From Bacteroides finegoldii DSM 17565 (GTDB lineage: Bacteria > Bacteroidota > Bacteroidia > Bacteroidales > Bacteroidaceae), in NCBI RefSeq assembly GCF_000156195.1, contig NZ_GG688322.1:233811-297810 (forward strand): 64,000 nucleotides of DNA, in the 5' to 3' direction. Position numbers and translations under genes: made by a program. The notes below the pieces were generated by a model. That model was given only the letters and a program-made list of their open reading frames with translations, was not told the DNA's origin and did no database searches. Below are positions 18,560 to 28,244 of the stretch, in pieces; position 1 is the first letter of the stretch; each line of letters starts with the position of its first letter.

Positions 18560-19156
18560 ATGCTCATAGAATCATTGGCACAGAAAACAAGGCTCGCCAT
18601 GATGACGGTAGTGGCAACCATCGCCGGTTGCGCCGTCATCTGCGGCTTCACCGTCTGGTGCTGCATCTCGCTGGTCAACAAGGAGAGGCAGCAGATATAC
18701 GTCCTTGACGGCGACATCCCGTTCCTTGCGGAACGCGCCCAGTTAGAGGCCAACTTCACCATGGAGGCAAAAGCACACATCCAGCTCTTCCATCAGTACT
18801 TCTTCAACCTGCCGCCCGACAACGACTATATCAAGTGGACGCTCGGCAAGGCGATGTACATGGCGGACGGTACGGCACTCAAACAGAAACAGGCGTTGGA
18901 CGAGAACGGCTTCTATTCGGACATCATATCCTCGTCGGCGGTCTGCACCATCATGTGCGACTCCATCCTGCTGGACGAGCATGAACGGAAGTTCACCTAT
19001 TACGGCACGCAGCTTATCAAGCGGCGCACCAAGGACTTGAAGCGTTCGATGGTCACGACCGGCTACATCGAGAACGTGCCGAGGACAAGGAACAATCCGC
19101 ACGGGCTGATGATCACGAACTGGAGGACGATAGAGAACAAGGATTTGGATTATTGA
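18560..19156 (+). CDS. traK: TraK, VirB8-like inner-membrane protein
   Basis: 198 aa with one N-terminal transmembrane helix (MMTVVATIAGCAVICGFTVW) and a soluble periplasmic domain of about 150 residues, the VirB8 layout. It comes directly after traJ as in CTnDOT-type operons. It ends with a basic tail region (YGTQLIKRRTKDLKRSM) typical of TraK. Confidence 0.9.
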   Translation: MLIESLAQKTRLAMMTVVATIAGCAVICGFTVWCCISLVNKERQQIYVLDGDIPFLAERAQLEANFTMEAKAHIQLFHQYFFNLPPDNDYIKWTLGKAMYMADGTALKQKQALDENGFYSDIISSSAVCTIMCDSILLDEHERKFTYYGTQLIKRRTKDLKRSMVTTGYIENVPRTRNNPHGLMITNWRTIENKDLDY

Positions 19157-19181
19157 CGTGTAACACCTTATCAAAGAAAAT

Positions 19182-19673
19182 ATGAAATCACTCAGAAAAA
19201 TAGGGCGTGCCCACCGCTTGAAGACGCATGACCAGATAAAGGCATGGTTGCAGCCCAAGCTGGGCAGCATTGGCACGAAATACCGGCTGGCCGCAAGAAT
19301 CAGGCTGGCAAACGCTTGGGCAAGGAAACATCCCAAGCGCACCTGTGCCTGTGTGGTGGGCACTTTGTCCTTCCTGTTGGCAGTCACCGTCACGTTGGAC
19401 GGTATGCGTCCGAACGATGGGCAGGAACCAGACATCAGTGCCATCGCCAGCATGGAACCGCTTTTCAGCGGTTTCCGTACCATACAGGCGAACAAGGGCG
19501 TACAGCGGCAGACGTTGCTGGAACTGGCCGCCGAAGGGCAGGCACTCCGCGAGGAACTGGACTCCATGATAGCCCTGCCCCACAAGAGCCGTGCGGATTC
19601 CGTCCGCATCGTCCGGCAGTACGGGAAACTGGAAAGCATTGTCAAATCACTCAAAAACAACGATAACCCATGA
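19182..19673 (+). CDS. traL: TraL, DUF3989 membrane protein
   Basis: 163 aa with a very basic N terminus, a single transmembrane helix (TCACVVGTLSFLLAVTVTL) and a helical C-terminal part. It overlaps traM by 4 bases (ATGA), implying translational coupling. This size, layout and position match TraL (DUF3989). Its role in the channel is unknown. Confidence 0.8.
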   Translation: MKSLRKIGRAHRLKTHDQIKAWLQPKLGSIGTKYRLAARIRLANAWARKHPKRTCACVVGTLSFLLAVTVTLDGMRPNDGQEPDISAIASMEPLFSGFRTIQANKGVQRQTLLELAAEGQALREELDSMIALPHKSRADSVRIVRQYGKLESIVKSLKNNDNP

Positions 19674-20851
19674 TGAAAATCAACTTCAAACAACCCAAGT
19701 ACATCTTTCCGCTGGTGGTCTTCGTGCCGCTTTGCGCGTTAGTGTACTTCGTGATGCAGACTTTTGGGGGAGGCGGTGACACGCGGCAGACAGTGGCCAC
19801 CGACCGCATCAACATGGAACTGCCGGAGGCCAATGCGGAGGAAGCCGGCGACAAGATGACCGAGATGTCCCGGCGTTTCGGTGACGAGGACGCTTTTACC
19901 GCCGTCGGTGCCATCGGCGAGGAGGAAAAGGACAAGGAGGAGCTGGAACACGGCTACAGCGAGGAGGAGCTGAACAGGCTCGACGCCGCCGAAGCGGAGC
20001 GTATCCGCCAGCAGCAGGAAATGGAGGAACTGGAGCGTTCCCTTGCCGAATCAAGGAAGCACATCAATTCATACGCCTACGGTAGCAGTTCTTCGGGCAA
20101 TGTCTCACAGGACGATTTCGCCCGTGACCTTGAAGAAATCCAGCGGCGAAGTTACCAACGGCAGAAAGCCATCGAGAGCGGATTGGGTTTCGGCAATCCC
20201 GAAGCGGAAGAAGCGGCCCGAAAACAACGGGCGGATTCCATCGCCAAGGTACGCATGGAGGAAAAAGAACGCAACCGGCCGAACCTTGTCGTCAAATCAT
20301 CCGATGCCGGTGCCGGAAAGTTCCATACGGTATCGGCACCCGATGAAGCGGCGGAAGCCAACCTGATACGGGCGATGATTGACCAGACCACCAAGGCGCG
20401 CGAGGGCACCCGGCTACGCTTCAAGCTGCTGGATGACGTGACGGTCAGCGGCACGAAACTGCGGAAGGGCACCTATCTGTACGGGACGGTGACAGGCTTC
20501 GGAGGGCAGCGTGTCCGCGCGGCGGTCACCAGCATCCTTGTGGGTGGCAAGTTCATCAAAGTGAAACTCTCGGTCTTTGACAACGACGGCATGGAAGGCT
20601 TCTACGTCCCCGAATCGGCTTTCAGGGATTTCGTGAAGGACGCTGGTGCCAGCACCGTGCAGCAGAATATCAACTTGGAGTCGGAGGACGGCTACGGCTC
20701 GGGCATTTCAGGCGAGGCCATCGCCCTGCAAGCCCTACAAAATATGTACAACTCCGCCACGTCCGCCATCTCTTCCAATATCCGGAAGAACAAGGCGAAA
20801 ATCAAATACAACACCATCGTCTATCTAATCAACTCGGATGACGCGAGATAG
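19670..20851 (+). CDS. traM: TraM, VirB10-like channel protein
   Basis: 393 aa. There is one N-terminal transmembrane helix (YIFPLVVFVPLCALVYFVM), a long acidic Glu-rich stalk to about residue 150, and a C-terminal beta-rich domain (TRLRFKLLDDVTVSGTKLRK, then GTYLYGTVTGF) typical of VirB10/TraM proteins that span the periplasm and link inner and outer membranes. Confidence 0.92.
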   Translation: MMKINFKQPKYIFPLVVFVPLCALVYFVMQTFGGGGDTRQTVATDRINMELPEANAEEAGDKMTEMSRRFGDEDAFTAVGAIGEEEKDKEELEHGYSEEELNRLDAAEAERIRQQQEMEELERSLAESRKHINSYAYGSSSSGNVSQDDFARDLEEIQRRSYQRQKAIESGLGFGNPEAEEAARKQRADSIAKVRMEEKERNRPNLVVKSSDAGAGKFHTVSAPDEAAEANLIRAMIDQTTKAREGTRLRFKLLDDVTVSGTKLRKGTYLYGTVTGFGGQRVRAAVTSILVGGKFIKVKLSVFDNDGMEGFYVPESAFRDFVKDAGASTVQQNINLESEDGYGSGISGEAIALQALQNMYNSATSAISSNIRKNKAKIKYNTIVYLINSDDAR

Positions 20852-20886
20852 GCAACATAATCCGTAAAATAATAAATATACGCACT

Positions 20887-21774
20887 ATGAAATCAAAAAT
20901 GCTTTTATGCTTCCTTTCCCTCTTTATGGCGGCTGCCGGCGCATCGGCCAACGAAAGGATTTATGTCAACCGGGAAGTGACCACGCACATCGTCATGCCG
21001 GAGAACATCAAGATGGTGGATATTTCCACCACGAAGATTGCCGGCAACCAGTGTACCGACAACATTGTCCGTATAAAACCGTCCTGTGGAAGCGACTCCA
21101 TACCGGAGGCAGGCTACAGGGACAACGAGCTACTGGGCACGCTGACGCTTATCGGTGAGCGGCACATCGCACAGTACGACATCCTCTATACGCAGTCGCC
21201 CCAAATGGCCGCTTCCATCTTCGAGGTGCCTTACAGCCATACGCAGTCCTACATCAACCCGGAGGTCACCATGCCGATGGCGGAAATGGCGCGGTATGCG
21301 TGGGCGGTCTATGGCAGCGGACGGAAATACAACCAGATTGTGTCAAGAGCGCACGGCATGAAGGCCGTCGTCAACAACATTTACGCCGTTGGGGACTACT
21401 TCTTCATCGACTACTCCCTGCAGAACAAAACGAAGATCGCATACGATATTGAGGAACTGAGGGTGAAGCTGACCGACAAGAAGGAGACCAAGGCGACCAA
21501 CTCGCAGACCATCGAGCTGTCTCCCGTATTCTCCCTGAACCATGTCAGAAAGTTCAAGAAGAGCTACCGCAACGTGCTGGTGCTACCCAAGCTGACGTTC
21601 CCGGACGAGAAGGTCTTGCGGCTGGAGATTTCTGAGAACCAGATCAGCGGACGTGTCATCACGCTGACCATCGAATACGAGGACATCCTACATGCCGACG
21701 GCTTTGATTCGGACATCCTGAAAAACGCGGCCTACTATCCCTATTATTACATCACTTATCCCTCACAGCCATGA
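20887..21774 (+). CDS. traN: TraN, DUF4138 (VirB9-like) protein
   Basis: 295 aa with a signal peptide (LLCFLSLFMAAAGASA). The mature protein is beta-rich, starting with YVNREVTTHIVMPENIKMVD, the typical opening of TraN, which is thought to be the VirB9 equivalent of the outer-membrane core. It overlaps traO by 4 bases. Confidence 0.92.
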   Translation: MKSKMLLCFLSLFMAAAGASANERIYVNREVTTHIVMPENIKMVDISTTKIAGNQCTDNIVRIKPSCGSDSIPEAGYRDNELLGTLTLIGERHIAQYDILYTQSPQMAASIFEVPYSHTQSYINPEVTMPMAEMARYAWAVYGSGRKYNQIVSRAHGMKAVVNNIYAVGDYFFIDYSLQNKTKIAYDIEELRVKLTDKKETKATNSQTIELSPVFSLNHVRKFKKSYRNVLVLPKLTFPDEKVLRLEISENQISGRVITLTIEYEDILHADGFDSDILKNAAYYPYYYITYPSQP

Positions 21775-22235
21775 AAAAATTGATATTCGCTTTATTGTGT
21801 GCGGTGGTAACGATTGGTGCGTCCGCACAGGACGGCAAACTGACGGTCAATGCCGGCTTCCTGTTCCCCTCCACGCTCAACGCGACTGTCGGTTATGAGC
21901 ATCCGTTGGCCTACGGCAATGCCTTGGAGGTATTCGGTGAGGTCGGCAACCACTGGCGGAAGCCAGATTTTTGGAAAGGTTACTATTGGGACGGCGGCAT
22001 CGTGTACAAGCACCGCCTTGCCCGTTACAAGAACGGAATGTTGCGCTTTCGCTTCGGGCCGCAGTTCGGGGCGGTGGAAAGGAAGTTCTTCCTCGGACTG
22101 GAGGGAGGCTTTGAATACAGTTATGTGTTCCGTAACGGATGGGAGTTCTCCCTTACCCAAAAGAACAATGTGAACTTCATACACGGAGACACGTTCCGAA
22201 ACGGTATGCTGCTCGGATTCAAGATACCGTTTTAA
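21771..22235 (+). CDS. traO: TraO, conjugal transfer outer-membrane protein
   Basis: 154 aa with a signal peptide (LIFALLCAVVTIGASA) and a small beta-barrel-like body (KLTVNAGFLFPSTLNATVGY). It matches the TraO family that follows traN. It may be the lipid-exposed outer-membrane part of the channel. Confidence 0.88.
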   Translation: MKKLIFALLCAVVTIGASAQDGKLTVNAGFLFPSTLNATVGYEHPLAYGNALEVFGEVGNHWRKPDFWKGYYWDGGIVYKHRLARYKNGMLRFRFGPQFGAVERKFFLGLEGGFEYSYVFRNGWEFSLTQKNNVNFIHGDTFRNGMLLGFKIPF

Positions 22236-22259
22236 CCATCAACAGAAAGGAACACGGAT

Positions 22260-24569
22260 ATGGCATTTGAGGAAACACGGGAACAGCAGCAGATGTACAA
22301 CTACTTCCGCAGCTGCATTTACATCTTTCTCATCATAGAGATTGTCATGAACCTGCCGGTGACGGCGGACAACCGCATCACGCAGTTCCTCCTCGACCTG
22401 CTGGGACGTTTCAAGATTTTCAACTCGGTATCGGGCTGTAAGGTGACGGAGCTGGTCTGCATCTGTGTGGTCTGCATCGGCACGAAGGCTAAGAAGGCCT
22501 TGAAGTTCAACGTGAGGACGATGGTCGTCTATCCCGTACTGGCAGGACTGACTTTTGTAGGGTTGTGCTTCGTCTTCCACGGGATGGATTTCGGCATCAG
22601 TTGGATGGGTTTCCCTGCGAACCGCATCCTCTATGCCGTCTGTTCGGTGGTGGGGACAATGCTGGTGCATCAGGGGCTGGACGGCATCGCCAAGTATTAC
22701 AACTACAAGGTGGGTGAAGACCGCTTCAACTTCGAGAACGAATCCTTCCAACAGTCGGAGGCTTTGGTCAGCAACGACTATTCGGTGAACATTCCGATGA
22801 TATACTACTGGAAGCGGAAGATGCACAGGGGCTGGATCAATATCATCAATCCCTTCCGTGGGACGATTGTATTGGGGACGCCGGGTTCGGGTAAGTCCTT
22901 CGGCATCATCGACCCGTTCATCCGGCAGCACGCCGCCAAGGGTTTTGCCATGATGTGCTACGATTTCAAGTTCCCGACACTGGCCAAGACGCTGTTCTAC
23001 CAGTTCTGCAAGAACCGCAAGGCAGGGAAACTGCCTGATAATTGCGGATTCCGTATCGTCAACTTTACTGATGTGGAGTATTCCAACCGCATCAACCCGA
23101 TACAGCGGAAGTACATTCCCGACTTGGCGGCGGCTTCGGAAACGGCCGCTACTTTGCTGGCATCCCTGAATAAGGGCGGCGGCGAGAAGAAAGGCGGATC
23201 GGAAGCGTTCTTCACCAACTCAGCGGAGAACTTTCTGGCGGCCATCATCTATTTCTTCGTGAACTTCCACCCGGTCGGGTTCAGGAACGGGAAGCGGCTG
23301 AAACGGTTTGTCTCACTGGAGGGAAAGAAACTGGAACTGGTGATACGGAACTGGGATGATTTCAATGCCGTCAACGAGGAAGGGAACGTGGTGCTGGACT
23401 TCGTGGATGAAAACGGGAATGATGTTTCTACCGATGAAGACCGTATGTTTGTGGAGCTGAACGGTTTTTCCTATAAAGACCGGACAGGGAAACGGATTGT
23501 CATTGACCGCTGCTGGTATGAGGACGAGGAGGGCAACGAGGTGGAGCCTGACACCGTTACGGGCGAGTATTCGGACATGCCACATGTGCTGTCGTTCCTT
23601 GGCAGACCCTACGACCAGGTTTTCAACATTCTGATGCAGGATGACAAGATAGCTTCTCTGATGGCGCCGTTCAAGAGTGCCTACGAGAATAAAGCGAACG
23701 ACCAGCTGGAAGGCATGGTGGGCACGCTCCGCGTGAATGCCGCCCGGCTGGTGTCACCGGAAGCCTACTGGGTGTTTACCGGGGATGATTTTGACTTGAA
23801 GATTTCAGACAGGGAGCATCCGAGCTACCTCGTGATTGCCAACGACCCGGAAAAGGAGCAGGTCATCGGTTCGCTGAACGCCCTCGTGCTCAACCGCCTG
23901 ATAACACGGGTCAACTCCAAAGGAAACATCCCGGTGAGCATCATCGTGGACGAGCTGCCCACCCTGTACTTCCACAAGATAGACCGTCTTATCGGTACGG
24001 CACGCTCCAACAAGGTGGCCGTGACGCTGGGCTTTCAGGAACTTCCACAGCTGGAGGCGGACTATGGCAAGGTGGGGATGCAGAAGATAATCACCACTTG
24101 CGGCAATATCTTCATGGGTGCGGCACGCAACAAGGAGACCTTGGAATGGGCGCAGAATGACGTTTTCGGCAAGGCGAAGCAGACCTCACGCTCCATCTCC
24201 ATCAACGACCAGAAGGTCTCCACCACCATATCGGAGAAGATGGACTACCTCGTCCCGGCGGCGAAGATTGCGGACATGGCTACCGGCTGGCTGGCAGGCC
24301 AGGCGGCACGCGACTTCACGGCCACGGACGAAAGGATGCTCAACCGTTTCGACATAGAGCAGTCGGAAGAGTTCAAGACCACGAAGTATTTCTGCAAGAC
24401 GCACTTCGACATGAAGAAGATAAAGGAGGAGGAAGACCACTACGTTCCGCTTCCTAAAATCTACGAGTTCAAGAATGACCGGGAGAAAGAAATCATGCTG
24501 AACCGCAATTTCAAACGGGTCAACCAGGAGGTCGAGGATATGGTCAGGGAACTGTTGGGCATGGGATGA
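22260..24569 (+). CDS. mobC: Type IV coupling protein (VirD4/TraG-type ATPase)
   Basis: 769 aa. This ATPase links the relaxosome to the channel. The N terminus has several transmembrane helices (IYIFLIIEIVMNLPV; MVVYPVLAGLTFVGLCFVF). Walker A GTPGSGKS is near residue 206 and Walker B VSIIVDELPTLYF near 560, followed by the GFQELPQLEADYG segment of the VirD4 family. An insertion of about 100 acidic residues between the motifs (around 360-440) is common in Bacteroides MobC. Here it follows traO rather than lying with the relaxase gene. Confidence 0.93.
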   Translation: MAFEETREQQQMYNYFRSCIYIFLIIEIVMNLPVTADNRITQFLLDLLGRFKIFNSVSGCKVTELVCICVVCIGTKAKKALKFNVRTMVVYPVLAGLTFVGLCFVFHGMDFGISWMGFPANRILYAVCSVVGTMLVHQGLDGIAKYYNYKVGEDRFNFENESFQQSEALVSNDYSVNIPMIYYWKRKMHRGWINIINPFRGTIVLGTPGSGKSFGIIDPFIRQHAAKGFAMMCYDFKFPTLAKTLFYQFCKNRKAGKLPDNCGFRIVNFTDVEYSNRINPIQRKYIPDLAAASETAATLLASLNKGGGEKKGGSEAFFTNSAENFLAAIIYFFVNFHPVGFRNGKRLKRFVSLEGKKLELVIRNWDDFNAVNEEGNVVLDFVDENGNDVSTDEDRMFVELNGFSYKDRTGKRIVIDRCWYEDEEGNEVEPDTVTGEYSDMPHVLSFLGRPYDQVFNILMQDDKIASLMAPFKSAYENKANDQLEGMVGTLRVNAARLVSPEAYWVFTGDDFDLKISDREHPSYLVIANDPEKEQVIGSLNALVLNRLITRVNSKGNIPVSIIVDELPTLYFHKIDRLIGTARSNKVAVTLGFQELPQLEADYGKVGMQKIITTCGNIFMGAARNKETLEWAQNDVFGKAKQTSRSISINDQKVSTTISEKMDYLVPAAKIADMATGWLAGQAARDFTATDERMLNRFDIEQSEEFKTTKYFCKTHFDMKKIKEEEDHYVPLPKIYEFKNDREKEIMLNRNFKRVNQEVEDMVRELLGMG

Positions 24570-24575
24570 TAGCTT

Positions 24576-25283
24576 ATGGATGTGTCAGGTACATTACATG
24601 GATTCTCTGCCCTGCCGAAACTGAGTGGCAGCGCATTGAAGGTCATTGCTGTTCTTTCAATGGTGGTTGACCACTCGGCTTATTACCTGCTGGAAGATGG
24701 CACATTGCTTTATGAAACGATGCGTTGCATCGGACGTATCGCTTTTCCGGTGTTCGCTTTCTTGATTGCGGAGGGCTTCCGGCACACCCGAAACCGAAGA
24801 AGATATTTTTTGCAGCTCCTGCTTTTCGCCGTAATCAGTGAAGTGCCGTGGTATCTGCTGGATGGAGCGGACGGTACGCATAACGTGATGTTCACTTTGG
24901 CTTTGGGAATAACAGCTTTAGCCGCTTTTGAGAAACTACATGAGTACCGCGTATTTTGCTGTTGTGTAATCCTAATGATAGCGTGGCTGGCCGCATGGTT
25001 AGGTGTGGATTACGAATGGAGAGGCATATTGATGATAGTCATCTTTTACTTGTTGGGATGTAGTTACAAGTATGCTTCTCCCTTTGGTAGAATGACGCAG
25101 TTGTTCTGTGCTTTTCCGCTCATAATGCACTACGGGATAGCTGGGGCATTGCTTGCGTGTATGGTACTCTGCTTATATGATGGAACAAGAGGATTCATAC
25201 ATGGTAATACAGCAAAGTATGGGTTCTATTCTTTTTATCCGGCGCATCTTATGGTTATCTTTGGTCTCGCGAATTGGTGGTAG
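24576..25283 (+). CDS. traX: TraX-family membrane protein
   Basis: 235 aa polytopic membrane protein starting with the TraX signature LSGSALKVIAVLSMVVDHSAY, followed by RCIGRIAFPVFAFLIAEGF. F-plasmid TraX acetylates the pilin N terminus; whether this protein has the same substrate is unknown. It begins 6 bases after the coupling protein, so it is the last gene of the tra operon. Its end overlaps a long bidirectional terminator stem. Confidence 0.88.
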   Translation: MDVSGTLHGFSALPKLSGSALKVIAVLSMVVDHSAYYLLEDGTLLYETMRCIGRIAFPVFAFLIAEGFRHTRNRRRYFLQLLLFAVISEVPWYLLDGADGTHNVMFTLALGITALAAFEKLHEYRVFCCCVILMIAWLAAWLGVDYEWRGILMIVIFYLLGCSYKYASPFGRMTQLFCAFPLIMHYGIAGALLACMVLCLYDGTRGFIHGNTAKYGFYSFYPAHLMVIFGLANWW

Positions 25284-25331
25284 AGAGGTAATGTACATAC
25301 AAATTAAATGTATGTTCTCTTCTACCACCAA
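25274..25331. terminator. Bidirectional terminator between traX and the XRE gene
   Basis: Nested inverted repeats: TTGGTGGTAGA (25274-25284) / TCTACCACCAA (25321-25331), and inside it ACATACA (25295-25301) / TGTATGT (25309-25315). It separates convergent genes, and the stem includes the traX stop codon. Confidence 0.75.
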
Positions 25332-25350
25332 AATTGTGAGAATCATCATA

Positions 25351-25635
25351 TCAAAGATTCTGGATAAGGTCCTCCTTTATTGATTCGCATAGTGTTTTAT
25401 ACAAAATCCTTTTATTTTCAGGAATATCCTCTTCTGAAATGCTGAATAATAAAAGATAAGACTCTGGAATTTTCAGCGCGTTGCATATTTTAGCAATGGT
25501 GCTTTTAGAAGGAAACGTACCTCCGGATTCTATGCTACACAATGCATTTGCTGAAATTCCGCACAGATTAGACAATTCTTTTTGGGAAATATCTTTTCTC
25601 TTTCTAAGTAATTTTATGGCATTTCCTATATCCAT
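25351..25635 (-). CDS. XRE-family helix-turn-helix regulator
   Basis: 94 aa. A classic lambda-repressor-like HTH fills residues 1-60 (IGNAIKLLRKRKDISQKELS, then CGISANALCSIESGG). The C-terminal 35 residues are helical and acidic. It is the last gene of a three-gene AT-rich minus-strand group, 12 bases after the 60-aa gene, so it may regulate that group. Confidence 0.85.
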   Translation of the reverse strand: MDIGNAIKLLRKRKDISQKELSNLCGISANALCSIESGGTFPSKSTIAKICNALKIPESYLLLFSISEEDIPENKRILYKTLCESIKEDLIQNL

Positions 25636-25647
25636 AATCTTTGTTGT

Positions 25648-25830
25648 TTATAAATGGCCACAGAACAGCTTTATAAGCGTAGGTGCAATTTCGATTAGTT
25701 TGAACAATAGAGGCAAAATTTCTTCAGCTCTATTTTTGTCATATTGTTCAATAATCTGAATGACTTCTGTTTTACACTCTTCCGTGAGGTTACTGTTTTT
25801 TATTTCTTTTAAAATACCTTCTTTGTTCAT
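25648..25830 (-). CDS. 60-aa protein with hydrophobic C-terminal helix, unknown
   Basis: Polar, acidic N-terminal 35 residues and a hydrophobic C-terminal helix (LPLLFKLIEIAPTLIKLF). It lies between the 247-aa gene and the XRE gene with short gaps (23 and 12 bases). A small amphipathic or membrane-active peptide next to an XRE regulator recalls toxin-type genes, but no family is recognised. Confidence 0.5.
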   Translation of the reverse strand: MNKEGILKEIKNSNLTEECKTEVIQIIEQYDKNRAEEILPLLFKLIEIAPTLIKLFCGHL

Positions 25831-25853
25831 AAAAAATAATTTGAATAGTAAAA

Positions 25854-26597
25854 TTAATTATAGGATGCAATTTTCTTTTTACTATTAAAATCATCGTCAG
25901 AGTCAGAAGAGAATATATGATACCTTGCGGCTACATAGATATTTCTTATAAGGAAATTTATGTGCCATCCTTGTTTAACATAGGTTGATTTCGCTATGTA
26001 ATAATAGCTTTGAATAACAGCATCTAATACTTGGTTTTCCAGTCGGAATTTTTCATTAGCAGAATAAACCTCATAAGTAGGTCTAATTGCGAAACCTAAA
26101 GGATGGAAAGCTAATTCTTTTTTATCTACTGTTATTTTTTCAAACAAATCCGTCAATCGAGTAATATATGCGGATAGTTTGGAAGGTGTTTCATTTTTTA
26201 CTTTTTCCTTAAAGACTTCTATCAAATGTTCGACATCAATGTCTGACCATTTCGAAGGCTCTCTTTGTAAATTCTTGTTTTTAAAGAGTTCAATAAACTG
26301 CTTGAAACTACTTAGTTCTTTTGGGGGAAGTTTGCTAACGTTGCGAAGAGAACTAATAAAATAACTTCGGATTTTTCGCACATAGGCTTCTGCGAAAATC
26401 TCAAGCCTTTTTTCATCTATACAAAGGCTTGACGTATCATCAATATTATCATACCCATTCGCCCTTAGCAATGAGGCTAATGCGCACATTGGTACATTCA
26501 TAACCTTTTGGATTACATCTAAAGAGGTCATGAACGTTCCAGCCTTTTCTTCTGATAAGATTGACTTTGTGACTTGTATGTTTGAAAGTAAATCCAT
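25854..26597 (-). CDS. 247-aa protein of unknown function, AT-rich cargo
   Basis: Helical, no signal peptide or membrane segment. Only weak internal landmarks: LASLLRANGYDNIDDTSSL near residue 40, and a C-terminal aromatic-rich region (SYYYIAKSTYVKQGW). Its AT-rich codon use differs sharply from the tra genes. It is preceded by one of the best promoter matches in the window (26605-26635) and heads a three-gene unit with the 60-aa protein and the XRE regulator. No family recognised. Confidence 0.7.
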   Translation of the reverse strand: MDLLSNIQVTKSILSEEKAGTFMTSLDVIQKVMNVPMCALASLLRANGYDNIDDTSSLCIDEKRLEIFAEAYVRKIRSYFISSLRNVSKLPPKELSSFKQFIELFKNKNLQREPSKWSDIDVEHLIEVFKEKVKNETPSKLSAYITRLTDLFEKITVDKKELAFHPLGFAIRPTYEVYSANEKFRLENQVLDAVIQSYYYIAKSTYVKQGWHINFLIRNIYVAARYHIFSSDSDDDFNSKKKIASYN

Positions 26598-26604
26598 TTG
26601 CCTG

Positions 26605-26635
26605 CAAATATACGATAAAAGTTTTATATTACAAA
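26605..26635 (-). promoter_or_regulatory. Strong promoter match for the three-gene cargo unit
   Basis: On the minus strand: TTTG (26635-26632), a 19-base spacer, then TATATTTG (26612-26605). The expected start of transcription is within a few bases of the ATG at 26597, so the message may be leaderless or nearly so. Confidence 0.65.
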
Positions 26636-26732
26636 TGAAATTCGTAAAAAATACAACTATAACTTGTATTTGACTTATATCACATTCTTAAGTACTGCAA
26701 AATCAATTGAAAAAGATATTATTCTGAAAATG

Positions 26733-27371
26733 CTATAATGTTTTCAGTACCCGTATTACTTCACGAATATAATTGGGGTCTTCCGCATAGCCAATATCCC
26801 TTAACCACACGAGGTAGTTGCCACCTTTATACCGGTACTGTACCTTCGTATAATAAGCACGTACACTTTCCGTCCAATGCCCAAACTCGAAGTATTGTCC
26901 TGTCAGTGGATTGGTCAAGCCAAAAAGATTGTTCCGGTTGCGACAGACTTTTGAACGGAACCACCCCGTTTCTAAAATGGCCTGTGCCAATACTATTTTC
27001 GGATGGCGGATGCCGTTGTTTACTATTTCTTTATAGAGATTAGGAATTGTCAGTTCGGGAAGTCCTGCATCCGGTGTCGCCGGATTTACTTTTTCCGACT
27101 TTCCCGTTGTCACTTTCAGGGACATCCTTTTGTCACCTTTTCGGGCTTTGGGAGCATTGACAGCTTGGCCGTCCTTTGGAACAGTCACCGTGTCTTTCCC
27201 TATAGTTTCAGTGCAGTTAACTGATGTTTCTCCCTTATTATCAGCACTTATGGTACTATTCATAACCGGAGGCAGCTGGACTTCCGTCTCTTTGGTAATC
27301 GTGTAGAACTGTGCGGATGCCGCTATAGGCAGCAGCATCGCGGTGAACATTGTCAGAATAGTGTTGCGCAT
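26733..27371 (-). CDS. Secreted glucosaminidase / lysozyme-like enzyme
   Basis: 212 aa with a signal peptide (ILTMFTAMLLPIAASA). After a linker, the C-terminal half is a glucosaminidase domain: HPKIVLAQAILETGWFRSK with the catalytic Glu, then NNLFGL and the RDIGYAEDPNYI segment. It probably opens the peptidoglycan locally for channel assembly, as lytic enzymes do in other conjugation systems. It reads opposite to the tra operon, away from the 27454 gene. Confidence 0.85.
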   Translation of the reverse strand: MRNTILTMFTAMLLPIAASAQFYTITKETEVQLPPVMNSTISADNKGETSVNCTETIGKDTVTVPKDGQAVNAPKARKGDKRMSLKVTTGKSEKVNPATPDAGLPELTIPNLYKEIVNNGIRHPKIVLAQAILETGWFRSKVCRNRNNLFGLTNPLTGQYFEFGHWTESVRAYYTKVQYRYKGGNYLVWLRDIGYAEDPNYIREVIRVLKTL

Positions 27372-27396
27372 TTCTTTTTCAGGGGGTTACAGCAAA

Positions 27397-27404
27397 TAAT
27401 TTTG
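27397..27404 (+). promoter_or_regulatory. Probable -7 box for the 27.4-34.2 kb operon
   Basis: TAATTTTG matches TAnnTTTG, 50 bases before the first gene. A T-rich stretch (27371-27379) lies at -33 distance without a clean TTTG. Confidence 0.4.
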
Positions 27405-27453
27405 TGGCATCCAACGGCCACGGCCGCAAAATTAACAGCTCAACAACAGTCAA

Positions 27454-28239
27454 ATGGAATTACACAACAGAAATCAATCCGAACAGCTGCCATACGAGAA
27501 ACTGGCACTGTTGGGCATCGACCGTGAAAAGGCCGACAATCTGCCCCAAGAGGTAAAGGAAAGGCTGGTATCCGGAGAGGTCACACCGCTGATGCAGGTG
27601 TCGATAAGTGCCCGAAACGGTGACGTGATCACGTTGCCGCTCAAACTACAGATGACCGCCGACAAGGACGGCAATCCCGCCCTCTTAGCCTACCCGGTAC
27701 GGGCGGAACTCGAAACGGAACGGAACAAGGTACTCCGACTGACACCCCAGGAAGCCGAACGGCTGGCCAAAGGCGAGGTACTTCAAAAAGCCGTGGAGGT
27801 GAACGGCGAGAAAACACAGCAGTACCTACAGCTCGACCCGGAAACGAAATCGGTCATCCACCGCAGGGTGACGGACATCGAAATGGAACGGAAACTCAAA
27901 GACATGGAGAAGGTAAACGACATCGAACTGGGCACGCAGCAGAAGCAGCAGGTACGGGACGGCAAGCCCGTGGAGCTGAACGTGGGCGGCGAGAAGGTCT
28001 CCGTGGGCATCGATCTCAAAGAGCCACAGGGGTTCAAGCTCATCAAGGGCGACATGAAGGAATGGGAAAGGCAGCAGAAGCTCCGCTACGACGACCTGCA
28101 CCCCGAATACCTCGGCCTCGTGATGACCGACAAGAACCGCTGGGAGTACCAGCAGGTGGTGGACGCACAATCCAAGGAGCGTGCCCTGACGCTCAAACCA
28201 TTGCGTGAAGAGAATATCGGTAACGGTCTTAAACGCTGA
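27454..28239 (+). CDS. DUF4099/DUF3945-type ICE protein
   Basis: 261 aa, polar and cytoplasmic. It contains repeated motifs of the DUF4099 and DUF3945 proteins of Bacteroides mobile elements ([18 protein letters not shown], then LSGEVTP-like; [19 protein letters not shown] at the C terminus). These are usually near antirestriction and TOPRIM genes, as here. Function unknown. It starts an operon of closely spaced genes; the gap to the next gene is 5 bases. Confidence 0.75.
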   Translation: MELHNRNQSEQLPYEKLALLGIDREKADNLPQEVKERLVSGEVTPLMQVSISARNGDVITLPLKLQMTADKDGNPALLAYPVRAELETERNKVLRLTPQEAERLAKGEVLQKAVEVNGEKTQQYLQLDPETKSVIHRRVTDIEMERKLKDMEKVNDIELGTQQKQQVRDGKPVELNVGGEKVSVGIDLKEPQGFKLIKGDMKEWERQQKLRYDDLHPEYLGLVMTDKNRWEYQQVVDAQSKERALTLKPLREENIGNGLKR

Positions 28240-28244
28240 CAGCT

